Shown: positions 34,690-43,354, counted from the stretch's first letter. The stretch: DNA of 64,000 nt from Novosphingobium flavum (GCF_014230315.1 NZ_JACLAW010000001.1:124001-188000); one strand, 5' to 3'. The notes: generated by a model from the letters alone, not told the origin. A program made the numbers and translations.

Positions 34690-35649
34690 ATGGCCTACCG
34701 CCCCGTTCGCAAGGAATTGTCTCCCGCGCCGCCCGCACTCTCCCGCTGGTGGGAAAGGGCCGAAGTGCCGACGTGGCTGGTCTTCGCGGCGATCTATGGC
34801 GGGTGGATCCTGCTGATTGTAAACGCGAACCGCATTCCCTGGCCGCTTTTCAGCCTCGCCGGGGCCTGGCTGGTGACGTGGCACTTCTCGCTCCAGCATG
34901 AGGCAATCCACGGCTGGCTCAGCCTGCCGCGTTGGCTGCGCCATGCGCTGGTCTGGCCGCCGATCGGCGGCTGGCTGCCCTTCGAGCTCTATCGTCGCAG
35001 CCATTCCCAGCACCACCGCGATGTCGACCTGACCTATCCCGGCTTCGATACCGAGAGCGTCTATCACAAGCCGGAAGACTGGGCGCGCTACTCCCCGGCC
35101 TGGCGGGCCGTGCTGATGTTCAACCAGACCCTGCTCGGCCGCCTGCTGATCGGCCCTCTGCTGCGCCTGCGCAAGCTGGTGCTGATCGAGGGCGGGATGC
35201 TGGTGCGCGGCGATTTCCGCAATCTCGGGATCTGGCTGCGCTTTTTTGCTGGTCTGGCCGTGGTCCTGTGGTTCGTCTCGGGCGTGGGCCATGTTCCGGT
35301 CTGGAAGTATTACCTGCTGGTGGTCTATCCCGGCTTCAGCCTCGGCCTGCTGCGCGCCTTCATCGAGCATCGCTGGGGCGAGCACCCGGAAGAGCGCGTG
35401 GCGATCGTCGAGAGCAACTGGGTCTTCGGCCTGCTGTTCCTGTGGAACAACATCCATGTCGTGCACCACCTGCATCCCTCGCTGCCGTGGTTCCGCATTC
35501 CGGCGGCATGGCGCGGCGCGCGGGCCGAACTCCTCGCGCTGAATGGCCATTATCGCTTCGCCGGCTATGGCGAGATCGCGCGGGCCTGGCTGCTCCGCCC
35601 GGTCTTCGTGCCGGTCCATCCCGAGCCGCGCCCGGAGCAGGGGGCGTGA
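34690..35649 (+). CDS. Membrane fatty acid desaturase-like protein
   Basis: A 319-residue integral membrane di-iron enzyme of the fatty acid desaturase/hydroxylase superfamily. Three histidine boxes are visible: HEAIHGW from residue 70, HSQHHRDVD from residue 105 and HVVHHLHP near residue 256. Hydrophobic helices surround them (around residues 30-65, 195-215 and 220-235). It may desaturate membrane lipids or hydroxylate a lipid or hydrocarbon; the boxes do not settle which. The next gene overlaps its stop codon, so both are probably translated together. Confidence 0.85.
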   Translation: MAYRPVRKELSPAPPALSRWWERAEVPTWLVFAAIYGGWILLIVNANRIPWPLFSLAGAWLVTWHFSLQHEAIHGWLSLPRWLRHALVWPPIGGWLPFELYRRSHSQHHRDVDLTYPGFDTESVYHKPEDWARYSPAWRAVLMFNQTLLGRLLIGPLLRLRKLVLIEGGMLVRGDFRNLGIWLRFFAGLAVVLWFVSGVGHVPVWKYYLLVVYPGFSLGLLRAFIEHRWGEHPEERVAIVESNWVFGLLFLWNNIHVVHHLHPSLPWFRIPAAWRGARAELLALNGHYRFAGYGEIARAWLLRPVFVPVHPEPRPEQGA

Positions 35650-36458
35650 CCGGGCGCATGGCTAGCCTGCCGATGTACAATTTTGCGGGCTTGCGCGCCG
35701 CCCACGCGGCCTTGTGGGACGTCCTGGCCGGCTACCTCGCGGGCGAGGGCATGGCGGACCTGCCCGCGGCGCTCGATTTCGCGGCCAAGCCGGTTCCCGA
35801 CGCCATCGCGGCGGATGTGCTGCTGACCCAGACCTGCGGCTATCCGCTGCAGAAGGCCTATGTCGGCCAGTTCCGCCTCCTCGCCGTGGCCGACTACGAC
35901 GCGCCCGGCTGCACCGATTTCACGCACCGCGCCTTCGTCCTCGTGCGCGCCGACGAACCGCGCGAGGGGGCGGAAAGTCTGCGCGGCGCGCGCTTCGGCT
36001 ACAACAGCCTCCTCTCCAACTCGGGCATGAACCTGCCGCGCGCCCTGTTTGCCCCGCTCGCGCGCGATGGGCACTTCTTCGGCGAGGTGATCGAGACCGG
36101 CAGCCACCCGGCCTCCATCGCCGCGCTACGCGGCGGCGAGGTCGACGCCGTGTCGGTCGACTGCCTGACCTGGGCCTTTGCCAGCGAACATGATCCGGCG
36201 GCCGTCTCGGGCCTGCGGGTCCTGTGCGAAACCGGGCCGAGCCCGGCGATCCCCTTCGTCACCAGCGCGGCGACGTCAGGCGCCGATGCGGCGGCGCTGG
36301 TTCGCGCGCTGGTGCGCTTCGGGTCAGACCCGGCTCAGGCTGACCTCAGGCGCGCCTTGAAGATCAAGGCCGTGGCCCCGGCCCGGCCGGAGACCTATGC
36401 GGCCCTGCTCGGTATCGAGGAAGAAGCGGCGCGGCTGGGCTATCCCGTCCTCGCCTGA
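35646..36458 (+). CDS. PhnD/SsuA-like substrate-binding protein without signal peptide
   Basis: A 270-residue protein of the phosphonate/taurine-binding-protein superfamily (ALWDVLAGYLAGEGM, then DVLLTQTCGYPLQKAY, a RGARFGYNSLLSNSGMNLPR loop, and GGEVDAVSVDCLTWAF). It lacks a signal peptide, so it is not a typical ABC-transporter receptor and probably acts in the cytoplasm as a sensor or binding protein. I chose the GTG at 35646 because it overlaps the desaturase stop (GTGA) and has a GGAG site at good distance; ATG at 35658 is an alternative. No ABC permease or ATPase genes are nearby. It ends seven bases from the convergent TonB receptor gene. Confidence 0.7.
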   Translation: MTGRMASLPMYNFAGLRAAHAALWDVLAGYLAGEGMADLPAALDFAAKPVPDAIAADVLLTQTCGYPLQKAYVGQFRLLAVADYDAPGCTDFTHRAFVLVRADEPREGAESLRGARFGYNSLLSNSGMNLPRALFAPLARDGHFFGEVIETGSHPASIAALRGGEVDAVSVDCLTWAFASEHDPAAVSGLRVLCETGPSPAIPFVTSAATSGADAAALVRALVRFGSDPAQADLRRALKIKAVAPARPETYAALLGIEEEAARLGYPVLA

Positions 36459-36465
36459 GCGCGGC

Positions 36466-38817
36466 TCAATAGGCGATGGTCATCCCGGCCGACAGCCGCC
36501 GGGGCGCCAGCGGGGCGAAGCCCTCGCGCCGATAGAGCAGTAGCGGATTCCCCAGCGCAAAGCGGTTGGCCTGGCTGTTGAGCACATTGTCGAGTGCGAC
36601 CCACAGGCTGAGCCGCCCGCGCTGGGCGCTGGTGCGCAAGTCGAACTGCGCAAAGTCACCCTGGCTGAGATCGAGCACGGGGCCGGGACCGAGCACGGAA
36701 CGGCCGACGTAGGCGGCCCGGCCCATGACCGACATGGCGTAGCCGCGTGGCCCCTGCCAGTCGTACCCGGCATGAAGCCGGGCCGAGAAGTCGGGCGTGT
36801 CCGGCAGGCGGCGATTGGGCAGGGGCGTCTGTCCGGCGAGGTCGCCCGAGAGCGAGTTGGCGGTGTAGAGCAGCGCGGCGCCGAGCCGCAGGCCGCCCGC
36901 GCTGCGCCATTCGGCGTTGCCTTCCACCGCCAGCAGGCGCGCGTCACCGATGTTCTCCGTCACCGGTGTGCCGCGCCGGGTGACCAGCTCTGCGAGAACC
37001 CGGCGCCAGTCGGCGTAGGAGACGACGAGCGAGCCAGCCAGCCCGTTCATCCCGGTCCGGTTGAGCCGCACCCCGGCCTCGCCCATCGAGATCGCATCGG
37101 GCATGAAGTCCGCCACCCGGCCGACCCCGCGCGCCACGGTCACCCCCCCGTTGCGGTATCCGGTCTGGTAACGGCCGATCAGCGACCATCGGCGGTCCAG
37201 CCGGTAGAGGAGCGCGATGGTCGGGTCGAAGTGCGCCGCCGTCTCGCCGCGCACGAAGGAGACTATGGTCCCGCGCGCCGGTTCGCTGTCGGTCCGCGCG
37301 ACGGTGTAGCGCAGGCCCAGCGTGGCATCGAACTTGCGCCCGATCGGAATGCGGCCCTGGACGAAGACCGAGGCGCTGCGGGTGTCGTTGGTCACCTCGT
37401 CGATCGAAGGCGCGCCGTCCGGGCTGCCGAAGGTGCGCGATTGGCCGTCGGTGATGCGTTGCAGGTTGACCGCGACGACCCAGCTCAGCCCGGTCCGGGC
37501 CGTGCGCGAAAGCCGTGTCTCGCTGGTAATCACGCTCGACGAACGGTCAATGTCGTAGACCGAAGCGCCCGAGCCCGTGACGTCGAAGGTCGCGTCGAAC
37601 CGATCGTTGGAGGTGCGGTGGCCGAGGCTGAGCACCGAGGCGAGTTCGATGCCGCTGTCCCAGCGCTGGCGCACCGATAGCCGCCCCACGGCGACATCGC
37701 TGCGGTAGGGTTGGGGCCGGGCCGGGTTGCGGACAAGGGGGCGCTGACCATCGGCGAACTGGGCATCGGCGGCGCGGGTCGACTGGTAGAGCCCCCCGAC
37801 ATCGACCCTGAGGCCTGAGGGGAGGTCGAGCGCAAAGGTTGCGCGCCCGCCGCTCACGTCGATCCGGTTGACGTCCTTGCCCAGCACCGGGTCGTCGATA
37901 TAGCCGCCCTGTCGCTCGTTATAGCCGACGAGGCGCAGCCCGGCCGTGCCCCGCGCGATCGGCAGGTTGGCTGCGCCGCCCACCTTCCAGCCAGGTTGTC
38001 CGCCGCTCTGCACCGAACCTTCGGCCGTGGCCATGCCGCCGAAGTTTTCGAGGTCAACCGGATTGGGCGTTACCCGGATCACCCCGCCGATCGATCCCGC
38101 GCCGTAAAGCGTGCCCTGCGGCCCCTCCAGCACCTCGATCGAGGCGATGTCGTAGAGCCGCACGTTGGGGTTGGGACTGCCGAATGAAACCGGCACGTCG
38201 TCGACGTAGATCGCGGTGGTCGGCTTGGCCGCTCCGTTGAAGCTGCTGTCGGCAATCCCGCGGATGAAGAACTTGTCGCGGCCGTCTCCGAAGGCGGTGG
38301 CGAAGACCACCGGCGACAGCCGCGCGAGATCGCCGAGCTGGGCCGTCTCGGGCAACCTGGCCCCGCTTTCGGCCGGAATGCGCAGCACGCTGCCGGGATA
38401 GTCGGCCAGCGGAGTGGGGAAGCGCCCGGCAATGACGGTGATCGCATCGTCATCCACCCTGGGCGGGGCATGGCGCGGCGCCCGTTCCGGCCGGACGCGG
38501 GCAGCCCGTTCGATCCGGAAAGCATGGGGCCCGGCGGCCACGGCCCGGTAACCCGTTCCGCGCAGCAAAATGCGCAGCGCGGCGGCCGGATCTGCGGGAA
38601 GCGCCCGCCCGCCGGTCCGCACCGTGCTCAGCCCCGGTTCGAGCGAAACGATTTCCACGCCGCCCGCGCGGGCGATCGTACTGATTGCTGCGGATAGCGG
38701 ACCAGCTTCGATCCGGATCGGGGGTGGGACCGCCTCGCGCGCGGCCAGCGGCTGCGCGAACAGCCCCAGCGCCAGGCTAGCGACTACGCCCTTCGCTGAT
38801 GACCCAGTTATCCCCAT
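36466..38817 (-). CDS. TonB-dependent transducer/receptor with STN domain (FecA-like)
   Basis: A 783-residue outer membrane receptor. After the signal peptide (ALGLFAQPLAA), an STN signalling domain occupies about residues 35-100 (LSAAISTIARAGGVEIV, ending GPHAFRIE), the part that talks to an anti-sigma factor. Then come the plug (GIADSSFNGAAKPTTAIYVD, VLEGPQGTLYGAGSIGGVIRV) and a barrel ending AGMTIAY. The frame can be extended to a TTG at 38838, but the ATG at 38817 is the likely start; the gene then overlaps fecR by 41 bases. It probably both imports a ligand and triggers its own expression through FecR and the ECF sigma factor. Confidence 0.88.
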   Translation of the reverse strand: MGITGSSAKGVVASLALGLFAQPLAAREAVPPPIRIEAGPLSAAISTIARAGGVEIVSLEPGLSTVRTGGRALPADPAAALRILLRGTGYRAVAAGPHAFRIERAARVRPERAPRHAPPRVDDDAITVIAGRFPTPLADYPGSVLRIPAESGARLPETAQLGDLARLSPVVFATAFGDGRDKFFIRGIADSSFNGAAKPTTAIYVDDVPVSFGSPNPNVRLYDIASIEVLEGPQGTLYGAGSIGGVIRVTPNPVDLENFGGMATAEGSVQSGGQPGWKVGGAANLPIARGTAGLRLVGYNERQGGYIDDPVLGKDVNRIDVSGGRATFALDLPSGLRVDVGGLYQSTRAADAQFADGQRPLVRNPARPQPYRSDVAVGRLSVRQRWDSGIELASVLSLGHRTSNDRFDATFDVTGSGASVYDIDRSSSVITSETRLSRTARTGLSWVVAVNLQRITDGQSRTFGSPDGAPSIDEVTNDTRSASVFVQGRIPIGRKFDATLGLRYTVARTDSEPARGTIVSFVRGETAAHFDPTIALLYRLDRRWSLIGRYQTGYRNGGVTVARGVGRVADFMPDAISMGEAGVRLNRTGMNGLAGSLVVSYADWRRVLAELVTRRGTPVTENIGDARLLAVEGNAEWRSAGGLRLGAALLYTANSLSGDLAGQTPLPNRRLPDTPDFSARLHAGYDWQGPRGYAMSVMGRAAYVGRSVLGPGPVLDLSQGDFAQFDLRTSAQRGRLSLWVALDNVLNSQANRFALGNPLLLYRREGFAPLAPRRLSAGMTIAY

Positions 38818-39709
38818 CGCGGCGATATTGCGCTCCAATCAATCCGGCGAAATGCGCAACATCTTCAGACTCGTTGCCACCCAGGCGGATATTGCCGGTG
38901 AAGGGGCGCGCCGACAATCCTTCCGATAAAGAGATTTTTGTCCCGAAACGGCGCCTTATCGCCTCGGCGACGTCGCTCAGCGGCGTATCGGCGAAAGCGA
39001 ACTGGCCGTTGACCCAGCCGCCGGCATTGGCCGCCGAGCGCTTGACCACGAGCCCGTGTGCGCGGTCGAGCGTCATCCCCTCGCCGGCGTGCAGGGTGAG
39101 ATTGGCCCCGCCCGGATCGAACTCGACCGACCCCTCGCTGACGTCGATCCGCAGGTTGCGGTCGCTCAGCTGGACGTTGAACACCGTGCCGAGATCGCGG
39201 ATCTTGTAGCCGCCGGCCTCGACGGTGAATTCCTGCGGCAGGTGCCGCACGCGGAACATCGCCTCACCGTTTTCGAGCTTCATCGCGCGCGGGTTGGACT
39301 GGTCGAGCGCCAGCGCGCTGTCGCCGTTCAGCTCGACCCGGGTGCCGTCGGCAAAGGCAAGCTGCTTGATCGTGCCGGGGGCGGTGCGCTCCAGCTGCAG
39401 GCTGGATGCGCCGGGCCACAGGGTCCAGCCGCCGACCAACGCGATAGAGGCGGCGATCGCCCCGGTCAGCCAGCGCCGCCGGGCCGGGTTGTAGCGCGTG
39501 GGCGCGGCGGCCACGCCGGCGGCGGCGCCCAGTGCGGGCGCTGCCTCGCCCAGTACCGCGTCCGCCTCGGCCAGCCGTTCATAGGCATCGCGGTGCGCGG
39601 ACGAGCTTTCCAGCCACTCGATGAAAGTCGGCCACTCGTGGCCCGGAAGTTCAGGCAATCGCAGGTGCCAGGCGATGGCCTGGTCGGCGATGAGGGAGGC
39701 TTCAGCCAT
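38777..39709 (-). CDS. fecR: FecR-family anti-sigma/sigma regulator
   Basis: A 310-residue inner membrane protein. The N-terminal cytoplasmic part (about 1-95, DUF4880-like: AIAWHLRLPELPGHEWPTFIEWLE) is followed by one transmembrane helix near residues 97-115 (WLTGAIAASIALVGGWTLW) and the periplasmic FecR domain (FADGTRVELNGDSALALD, then DLGTVFNVQL and EGSVEF). A C-terminal STN-interacting segment follows. It relays the receptor signal to the sigma factor. Start ATG at 39709 overlaps the sigma factor gene by eight bases; the receptor gene overlaps its end. Confidence 0.9.
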   Translation of the reverse strand: MAEASLIADQAIAWHLRLPELPGHEWPTFIEWLESSSAHRDAYERLAEADAVLGEAAPALGAAAGVAAAPTRYNPARRRWLTGAIAASIALVGGWTLWPGASSLQLERTAPGTIKQLAFADGTRVELNGDSALALDQSNPRAMKLENGEAMFRVRHLPQEFTVEAGGYKIRDLGTVFNVQLSDRNLRIDVSEGSVEFDPGGANLTLHAGEGMTLDRAHGLVVKRSAANAGGWVNGQFAFADTPLSDVAEAIRRRFGTKISLSEGLSARPFTGNIRLGGNESEDVAHFAGLIGAQYRRDGDNWVISEGRSR

Positions 39710-40256
39710 TGGACTTGCTCCTGTCGCCGGGGGTGGCCCGGCGCTCCGGCAGCGAGGCCGGGTGATCGTTTCTGAATTCGACGAGTTGACGATAGGCGCG
39801 GGCGAGGAGCTTCTCGACGCCCGAGAGCGACATGCCGAGGATGTCGGCAATGGCGCGCTGCGAGCGGCCCTCGACCCGGAACAGGACCAGTGCCTGGCGC
39901 ATGTGCACCGGCATCGAGGCCAGCAATGCCTCAAGCCGTGCGAGTTCGCTGGCGGAGATGAGCCGCCGCTCCTGATCGGGAACCTCGTGCCCGACCGGCT
40001 GGAGCGAGGTCCACGCATCCTCGCGCACGAGGCGGCGCTGCCCGGCGATGCGCCGGTCGGTCGCAAGGTTGGTGGCCATGCGCATCAGGTATGACAGGGG
40101 ATCGGCCACCGGGCCGATGCGCGACTGTTCGATCCGCACCCACATGTCCTGCAGGACCTCGTCGGCCTCGTCCGCACCGATGCCGCGCGCCAGCAGGAGC
40201 CGCCGCACCATCGCCCGGTTGGCGAGGAAGATGGCGGCAATGCCGGCCTCAGGCAT
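39702..40256 (-). CDS. fecI: ECF-type RNA polymerase sigma factor (FecI-like)
   Basis: A 184-residue extracytoplasmic-function sigma factor. Region 2 is in residues 10-80 (IGADEADEVLQDMWVRIE, then DPLSYLMRMATNLATDRR), and region 4 in about 110-165 (LASMPVHMRQALVLFRVEGRSQRAIADILGMSLSGVEKLLARAYRQL) with the DNA-recognition helix. Its partner FecR and an STN-domain receptor are directly downstream, so it should activate their transcription when the receptor meets its ligand. Its start overlaps the deacetylase gene by eight bases. Confidence 0.92.
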   Translation of the reverse strand: MPEAGIAAIFLANRAMVRRLLLARGIGADEADEVLQDMWVRIEQSRIGPVADPLSYLMRMATNLATDRRIAGQRRLVREDAWTSLQPVGHEVPDQERRLISASELARLEALLASMPVHMRQALVLFRVEGRSQRAIADILGMSLSGVEKLLARAYRQLVEFRNDHPASLPERRATPGDRSKSNG

Positions 40257-41103
40257 GGCATGGCTCCGGCCAGCTATCGGGGCCCAGCGAGCGCAGCCGG
40301 AATTCGAGCGGCAGTTCCCCGATCACGTCAGCCTCCGTTTGGCGCGCGGCGGCCAGGGTGTCACCCTCCGCCTCTCCGGCGCCGGGGTGGCACATTACCA
40401 GATGCGCGCCCGAACCATAGCGCAGGAAAGTTCCAAGCTGGTTACGATAGGGGCCGGAAAAATCGTAGTGGCCCGCAAAGCTGCGGTTGGCGCGCAGCCC
40501 GGCGCGGCGAAGCTGGCTGCGGAAGCCCAACGAATGGATCGCCGAGCCGATCGCCTTGCCGCGCCACGGGCGCAGCAGCATGGCGGGGAGGCTGTCCTCC
40601 GGCACTCGCACCCAGGCTTCCGGGGCATGGCGCCGGGTGGCGTCGATCACCGCCTTGCGAATGCCGGGGTAGAGATGGACGTGCTGGTGGGCATCGACGA
40701 AGTCCGGGGCCATGCCGCGGGCGGCGACGAAGGCGTCGAACTGGCGGTCGATCTCGGCGACGACCTCGTCCATGTCGACCTTGCCGAGCAGGGTCAGGAC
40801 CAGCATCCGGTCCGGCCCCGGCAGTTTGCCATCGGGCAGGGTGCAGCTCATCGGCCCGAGCGGGCGTTCGCTGGCAAGGACGAGATGAAGGCCGACCTGG
40901 ACGCGGCCGGCCGAGCCGCAGTCGACCTTCTCGATCCCGTCGAGCAGGCGGGCATCCTCTGCCCAGCGCGGCATGGCGGCCATGCAGCTGATCGCGTTGA
41001 TGCAGCGGCCGCGGGCGAGGCGGGCGATCGCCTCGCTCACGCCCTGCGACATGGCGAAATCGTCAGCGCAGAGGATGACGGGGGGGAGCACGGCGGAGGC
41101 CAC
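40249..41103 (-). CDS. ChbG/HpnK-family carbohydrate deacetylase
   Basis: A 284-residue YdjC-fold metal-dependent deacetylase. Visible metal-site motifs are ILCADDFAMSQG at the N-terminus (Asp pair) and DAHQHVHLYP in the middle (HxH), with RVPED after it. Relatives remove acetyl groups from N-acetylated sugars, including HpnK in hopanoid head-group synthesis and ChbG in chitobiose use. Here the partner is a GT2 glycosyltransferase three bases upstream and an ECF/FecR/TonB unit downstream. I see no hopanoid genes nearby, so HpnK proper is unproven. Confidence 0.8.
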   Translation of the reverse strand: MASAVLPPVILCADDFAMSQGVSEAIARLARGRCINAISCMAAMPRWAEDARLLDGIEKVDCGSAGRVQVGLHLVLASERPLGPMSCTLPDGKLPGPDRMLVLTLLGKVDMDEVVAEIDRQFDAFVAARGMAPDFVDAHQHVHLYPGIRKAVIDATRRHAPEAWVRVPEDSLPAMLLRPWRGKAIGSAIHSLGFRSQLRRAGLRANRSFAGHYDFSGPYRNQLGTFLRYGSGAHLVMCHPGAGEAEGDTLAAARQTEADVIGELPLEFRLRSLGPDSWPEPCHA

Positions 41104-41106
41104 GGC

Positions 41107-41928
41107 TCAGGCAGCTTTCGCCCGGCGCAGCATTTCGCTCGGCAGCGCGCGGGCGCGCAGGCGCGGGGCCAGTTCGTCATGGAAGAACGACAGGCGGCCC
41201 TTGGCGCCTGCGAGGTGGTAGCGGATCTGTTCGGCGAGGGTCCACCCGGTGCAGTTCACGCTGCGCGGGCGCTGCGCGGGGTGGCAGATGAAGCCGGGGT
41301 GATAGACGATGCGGCCGTGCCGCTCGACGCGAGCCATGATCTCGTGATCCTCCAGAACCCAGTTCCAGATCGCCGGGTCGAACCCGCCGCAAGCCTTGAG
41401 CGCCGTGGTGCGGAAGACTTGGCTGGCCCCGCCGTTGAGGCACTGCTGGCGCAGGATGGCGCCGGTCAGGGCCATGCGCCAGCCGGCCTTGCGCTTGGAC
41501 ATGGGCGAGGCGCCGGCCGCCGTGTTGGCGGCGATCGCGGCGGCCACGCCCTCGCGTTCGAGCAGGCGCCCGGCCAGCTCGAGGTAGCGCGGCGGATAGT
41601 AGGTATCGGCGTCGCAGGTGGCGACATAGCGGCTGGTGACCGCGCGCAGGCCGCACTGGAGCGCGGCGACCTTGCCCGGCCGGCTTTCGTGCAGGTGGAT
41701 CGCCTCGACCCCGAAATCGGCACAGGCCTGGCGGGCAACGGGGCCGCTGCCGTCTGTCGATGCATTGTCGACCAGTATCAGCAGCGGCCTTACCGCCTGC
41801 GCGGCGAGGCTGGCGATGGTGCCCCGAAGAAACTCCCTCTCATTGAAGTAGGGAATGATCACCGTCCAATCGCCATCGGCCGAAGGCCACGCAGAAACCC
41901 CCTGTTTCTTTTCCGATCCGTAAAGCAT
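41107..41928 (-). CDS. Glycosyltransferase family 2 protein
   Basis: A 273-residue GT-A fold glycosyltransferase. Motifs in order: TVIIPYFNEREF at the nucleotide-binding start, VDNASTDGS, the DxD-type metal motif in CDADTYYP (about residue 95-100), and ILEDHEI with the likely catalytic acid. No transmembrane helices stand out, so it is probably peripheral at the inner membrane. Start ATG at 41928 has a strong AGAGGAA site. It is first in a five-gene overlapping operon with the deacetylase and the sigma-FecR-receptor unit; it probably modifies a lipid or cell-surface sugar. Confidence 0.82.
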   Translation of the reverse strand: MLYGSEKKQGVSAWPSADGDWTVIIPYFNEREFLRGTIASLAAQAVRPLLILVDNASTDGSGPVARQACADFGVEAIHLHESRPGKVAALQCGLRAVTSRYVATCDADTYYPPRYLELAGRLLEREGVAAAIAANTAAGASPMSKRKAGWRMALTGAILRQQCLNGGASQVFRTTALKACGGFDPAIWNWVLEDHEIMARVERHGRIVYHPGFICHPAQRPRSVNCTGWTLAEQIRYHLAGAKGRLSFFHDELAPRLRARALPSEMLRRAKAA

Positions 41929-42065
41929 GGCCGTTTCCTCTAATCTCACGAGGAAGACGACATCGTTCGGGCCAAACCACCCGGACCGCGCGAATTTTTT
42001 TAAGAGTGATTTGCAAGGCCGCTGCAACGGGACTGCAACGGCCTTGCACGGACATCGCTGGCGCG

Positions 42066-42099
42066 AAAAAGGGCGCGAGGGTCTTGCTCCCCCGCGCCC
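42066..42099 (-). terminator. Rho-independent terminator after the second LigB-like gene
   Basis: Read on the minus strand, 11-base arms (42099-42089 and 42081-42071) pair around a seven-base loop with one mismatch and are followed by TTTTT and CGCG. It sits about 20 bases after the stop at 42121. A further dyad with 10-bp arms (42012-42021 and 42039-42048) lies next to it. Confidence 0.85.
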
Positions 42100-42120
42100 T
42101 TGCCGGGTCCGGTCGCTGCC

Positions 42121-42960
42121 TCAGGCCGGATCGAGCAACATCGTTGCCGCCGCCGTGTTGGAAATCGGCAGGTGATAGTTGCGATGGATCTCCCTTGCCC
42201 CGGCTCCGAGCGCGCCGCGCGCGGCGATCCAGTTGAGGATTTCCACCCCTTGGGTTCCGGCGAGGCGGACGATTTCGTGGACGTCGTGCTTCGTGAGGGC
42301 GTCGGGGTCGCTGGCGAGGTGGTCCATGCAGAAGCGGTCGTAGTCGGAGTTCATGAAGCCGGCGCGTTCGCCGTCAAGCTGGTGGGACAGGCCGCCGGTG
42401 CCGATCACCACGATGCGCTCGTCCGCGCCCCATGAGGCAAGCGCGCGGTGGACGGAGCGGCCGAAGGCGAGGGCGCGCTTGGCCGAGGGCAGGGGGTGCT
42501 GCACCGTGTTGATGTGAAGCGGGACCAGCTTGACCGGCCATTCGTCCACCCCCGGCCAGGCCAGCTCGAACGGGATCGAGAGGGCATGGTCGACCAGCAT
42601 GGTCTGGCAGGTGGTGATGTCGAACTCATCGTCCACCAGTTGCTCGATGATGTGCCACGACAGGCCCGGATCGCCCTTGAACGGCTTGTAGAGCGGCAGG
42701 CCCCAGCCTTCGTCGGCGTTCTGGTATTCGTGCGCGGCGCCGACCGCGAAAGTCGGCATCTTGTCGAGGAAGAAGTTGAGGCCGTGGTCGTTGTTGAACA
42801 CGACCGCGACCGTGGGCTTCACTTCGGCGAGCCATTCGTGGACCTTGGGGAAGCCATCGAAGAACGGCTTCCAGTAAGGCTCCTGCTGGATGCCCTTGTG
42901 GATTGCGCCGCCGATTGCGGGGACGTGGCTGGTGAAATAGGCGCCGACGATCTCAGCCAT
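42121..42960 (-). CDS. LigB-type class III extradiol dioxygenase beta subunit, paralogue
   Basis: A 279-residue catalytic subunit of the protocatechuate 4,5-dioxygenase family. Iron ligands of LigB are conserved: H12 (FTSHVPAIGG), H59 (FNNDHGLNFF) and a Glu in TQGVEILNW near residue 240; the catalytic His is in GTGGLSHQLDGERAG. It is clearly diverged from the second LigB at 50858-51700. The paired alpha-type subunit gene overlaps it by eight bases. It may cleave protocatechuate, gallate or 3-O-methylgallate; substrate is not decidable by eye. It is not the fused DesB type, which carries both domains in one chain. Confidence 0.85.
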   Translation of the reverse strand: MAEIVGAYFTSHVPAIGGAIHKGIQQEPYWKPFFDGFPKVHEWLAEVKPTVAVVFNNDHGLNFFLDKMPTFAVGAAHEYQNADEGWGLPLYKPFKGDPGLSWHIIEQLVDDEFDITTCQTMLVDHALSIPFELAWPGVDEWPVKLVPLHINTVQHPLPSAKRALAFGRSVHRALASWGADERIVVIGTGGLSHQLDGERAGFMNSDYDRFCMDHLASDPDALTKHDVHEIVRLAGTQGVEILNWIAARGALGAGAREIHRNYHLPISNTAAATMLLDPA

Positions 42961-43354
42961 GGGTCATCTCCCGGTGGGCGGTTTCATAGGTTTCGCCGCG
43001 CCCTTGCGCGGCCAGCATTTCGTTGAAGGCAGCGAGGCTGGCGCCGGTCTGCATCGAGCCGACGTCCTGTACGTTGAGGCCGAAGATCCCGGCGAGCTTG
43101 GCGAGGTAGTAGATGTTGTCGCCGGCCCTGATCATCCCGATCACGTCGCGCGCGGCGACCGCGGCGCGCTGCTCGGCGGTGAGGTGGTACTTCGCGCAGT
43201 AAGCCTCCTCGTCGGCGAGGAAGGCGGCGCGGTTGGCGGCGTCGTTGAACGAGTAGCACATCGCGTTGAGGGCAAGGCCCTTCGCGGCGGCTTCTCCATC
43301 GAACAGGTGTGTGCCGGGTATCGGTTGCTTGGGCGGTGCGACCATGGCCTTCAT
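42953..43354 (-). CDS. LigA-type dioxygenase alpha subunit, paralogue
   Basis: A 133-residue protein of the LigA family (small helical subunit that closes the active site of LigB). Recognisable are the FNDAANRAAFLADEEAYCAKYHLTAEQ helix and RDVIGMIRAGDNIYYLAKLAGIFG, followed by the SMQTGASLAAFNEML tail. Start at ATG 43354 or three codons later at 43345; a GGAGGAG site suits either. It overlaps the paralogous LigB gene. The N-terminus (about 15 residues) is longer and Pro/Lys-rich compared with the other LigA here. Confidence 0.83.
   Translation of the reverse strand: MKAMVAPPKQPIPGTHLFDGEAAAKGLALNAMCYSFNDAANRAAFLADEEAYCAKYHLTAEQRAAVAARDVIGMIRAGDNIYYLAKLAGIFGLNVQDVGSMQTGASLAAFNEMLAAQGRGETYETAHREMTHG

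Noticed and set aside
38777..38838. TTG start at 38838 for the STN receptor
   Set aside because: It would lengthen the overlap with fecR to 62 bases and adds seven residues before a proper ATG that begins a normal signal peptide.
40249..41928. Hopanoid HpnI/HpnK pair
   Set aside because: The deacetylase fits the family, but the glycosyltransferase is shorter than HpnI and no other hopanoid gene is present in the window.
42121..43354. Calling the second dioxygenase pair gallate dioxygenase DesB
   Set aside because: DesB carries the LigB- and LigA-like parts in one chain of over 400 residues; here they are two genes, and the sequence is not DesB-like by eye.
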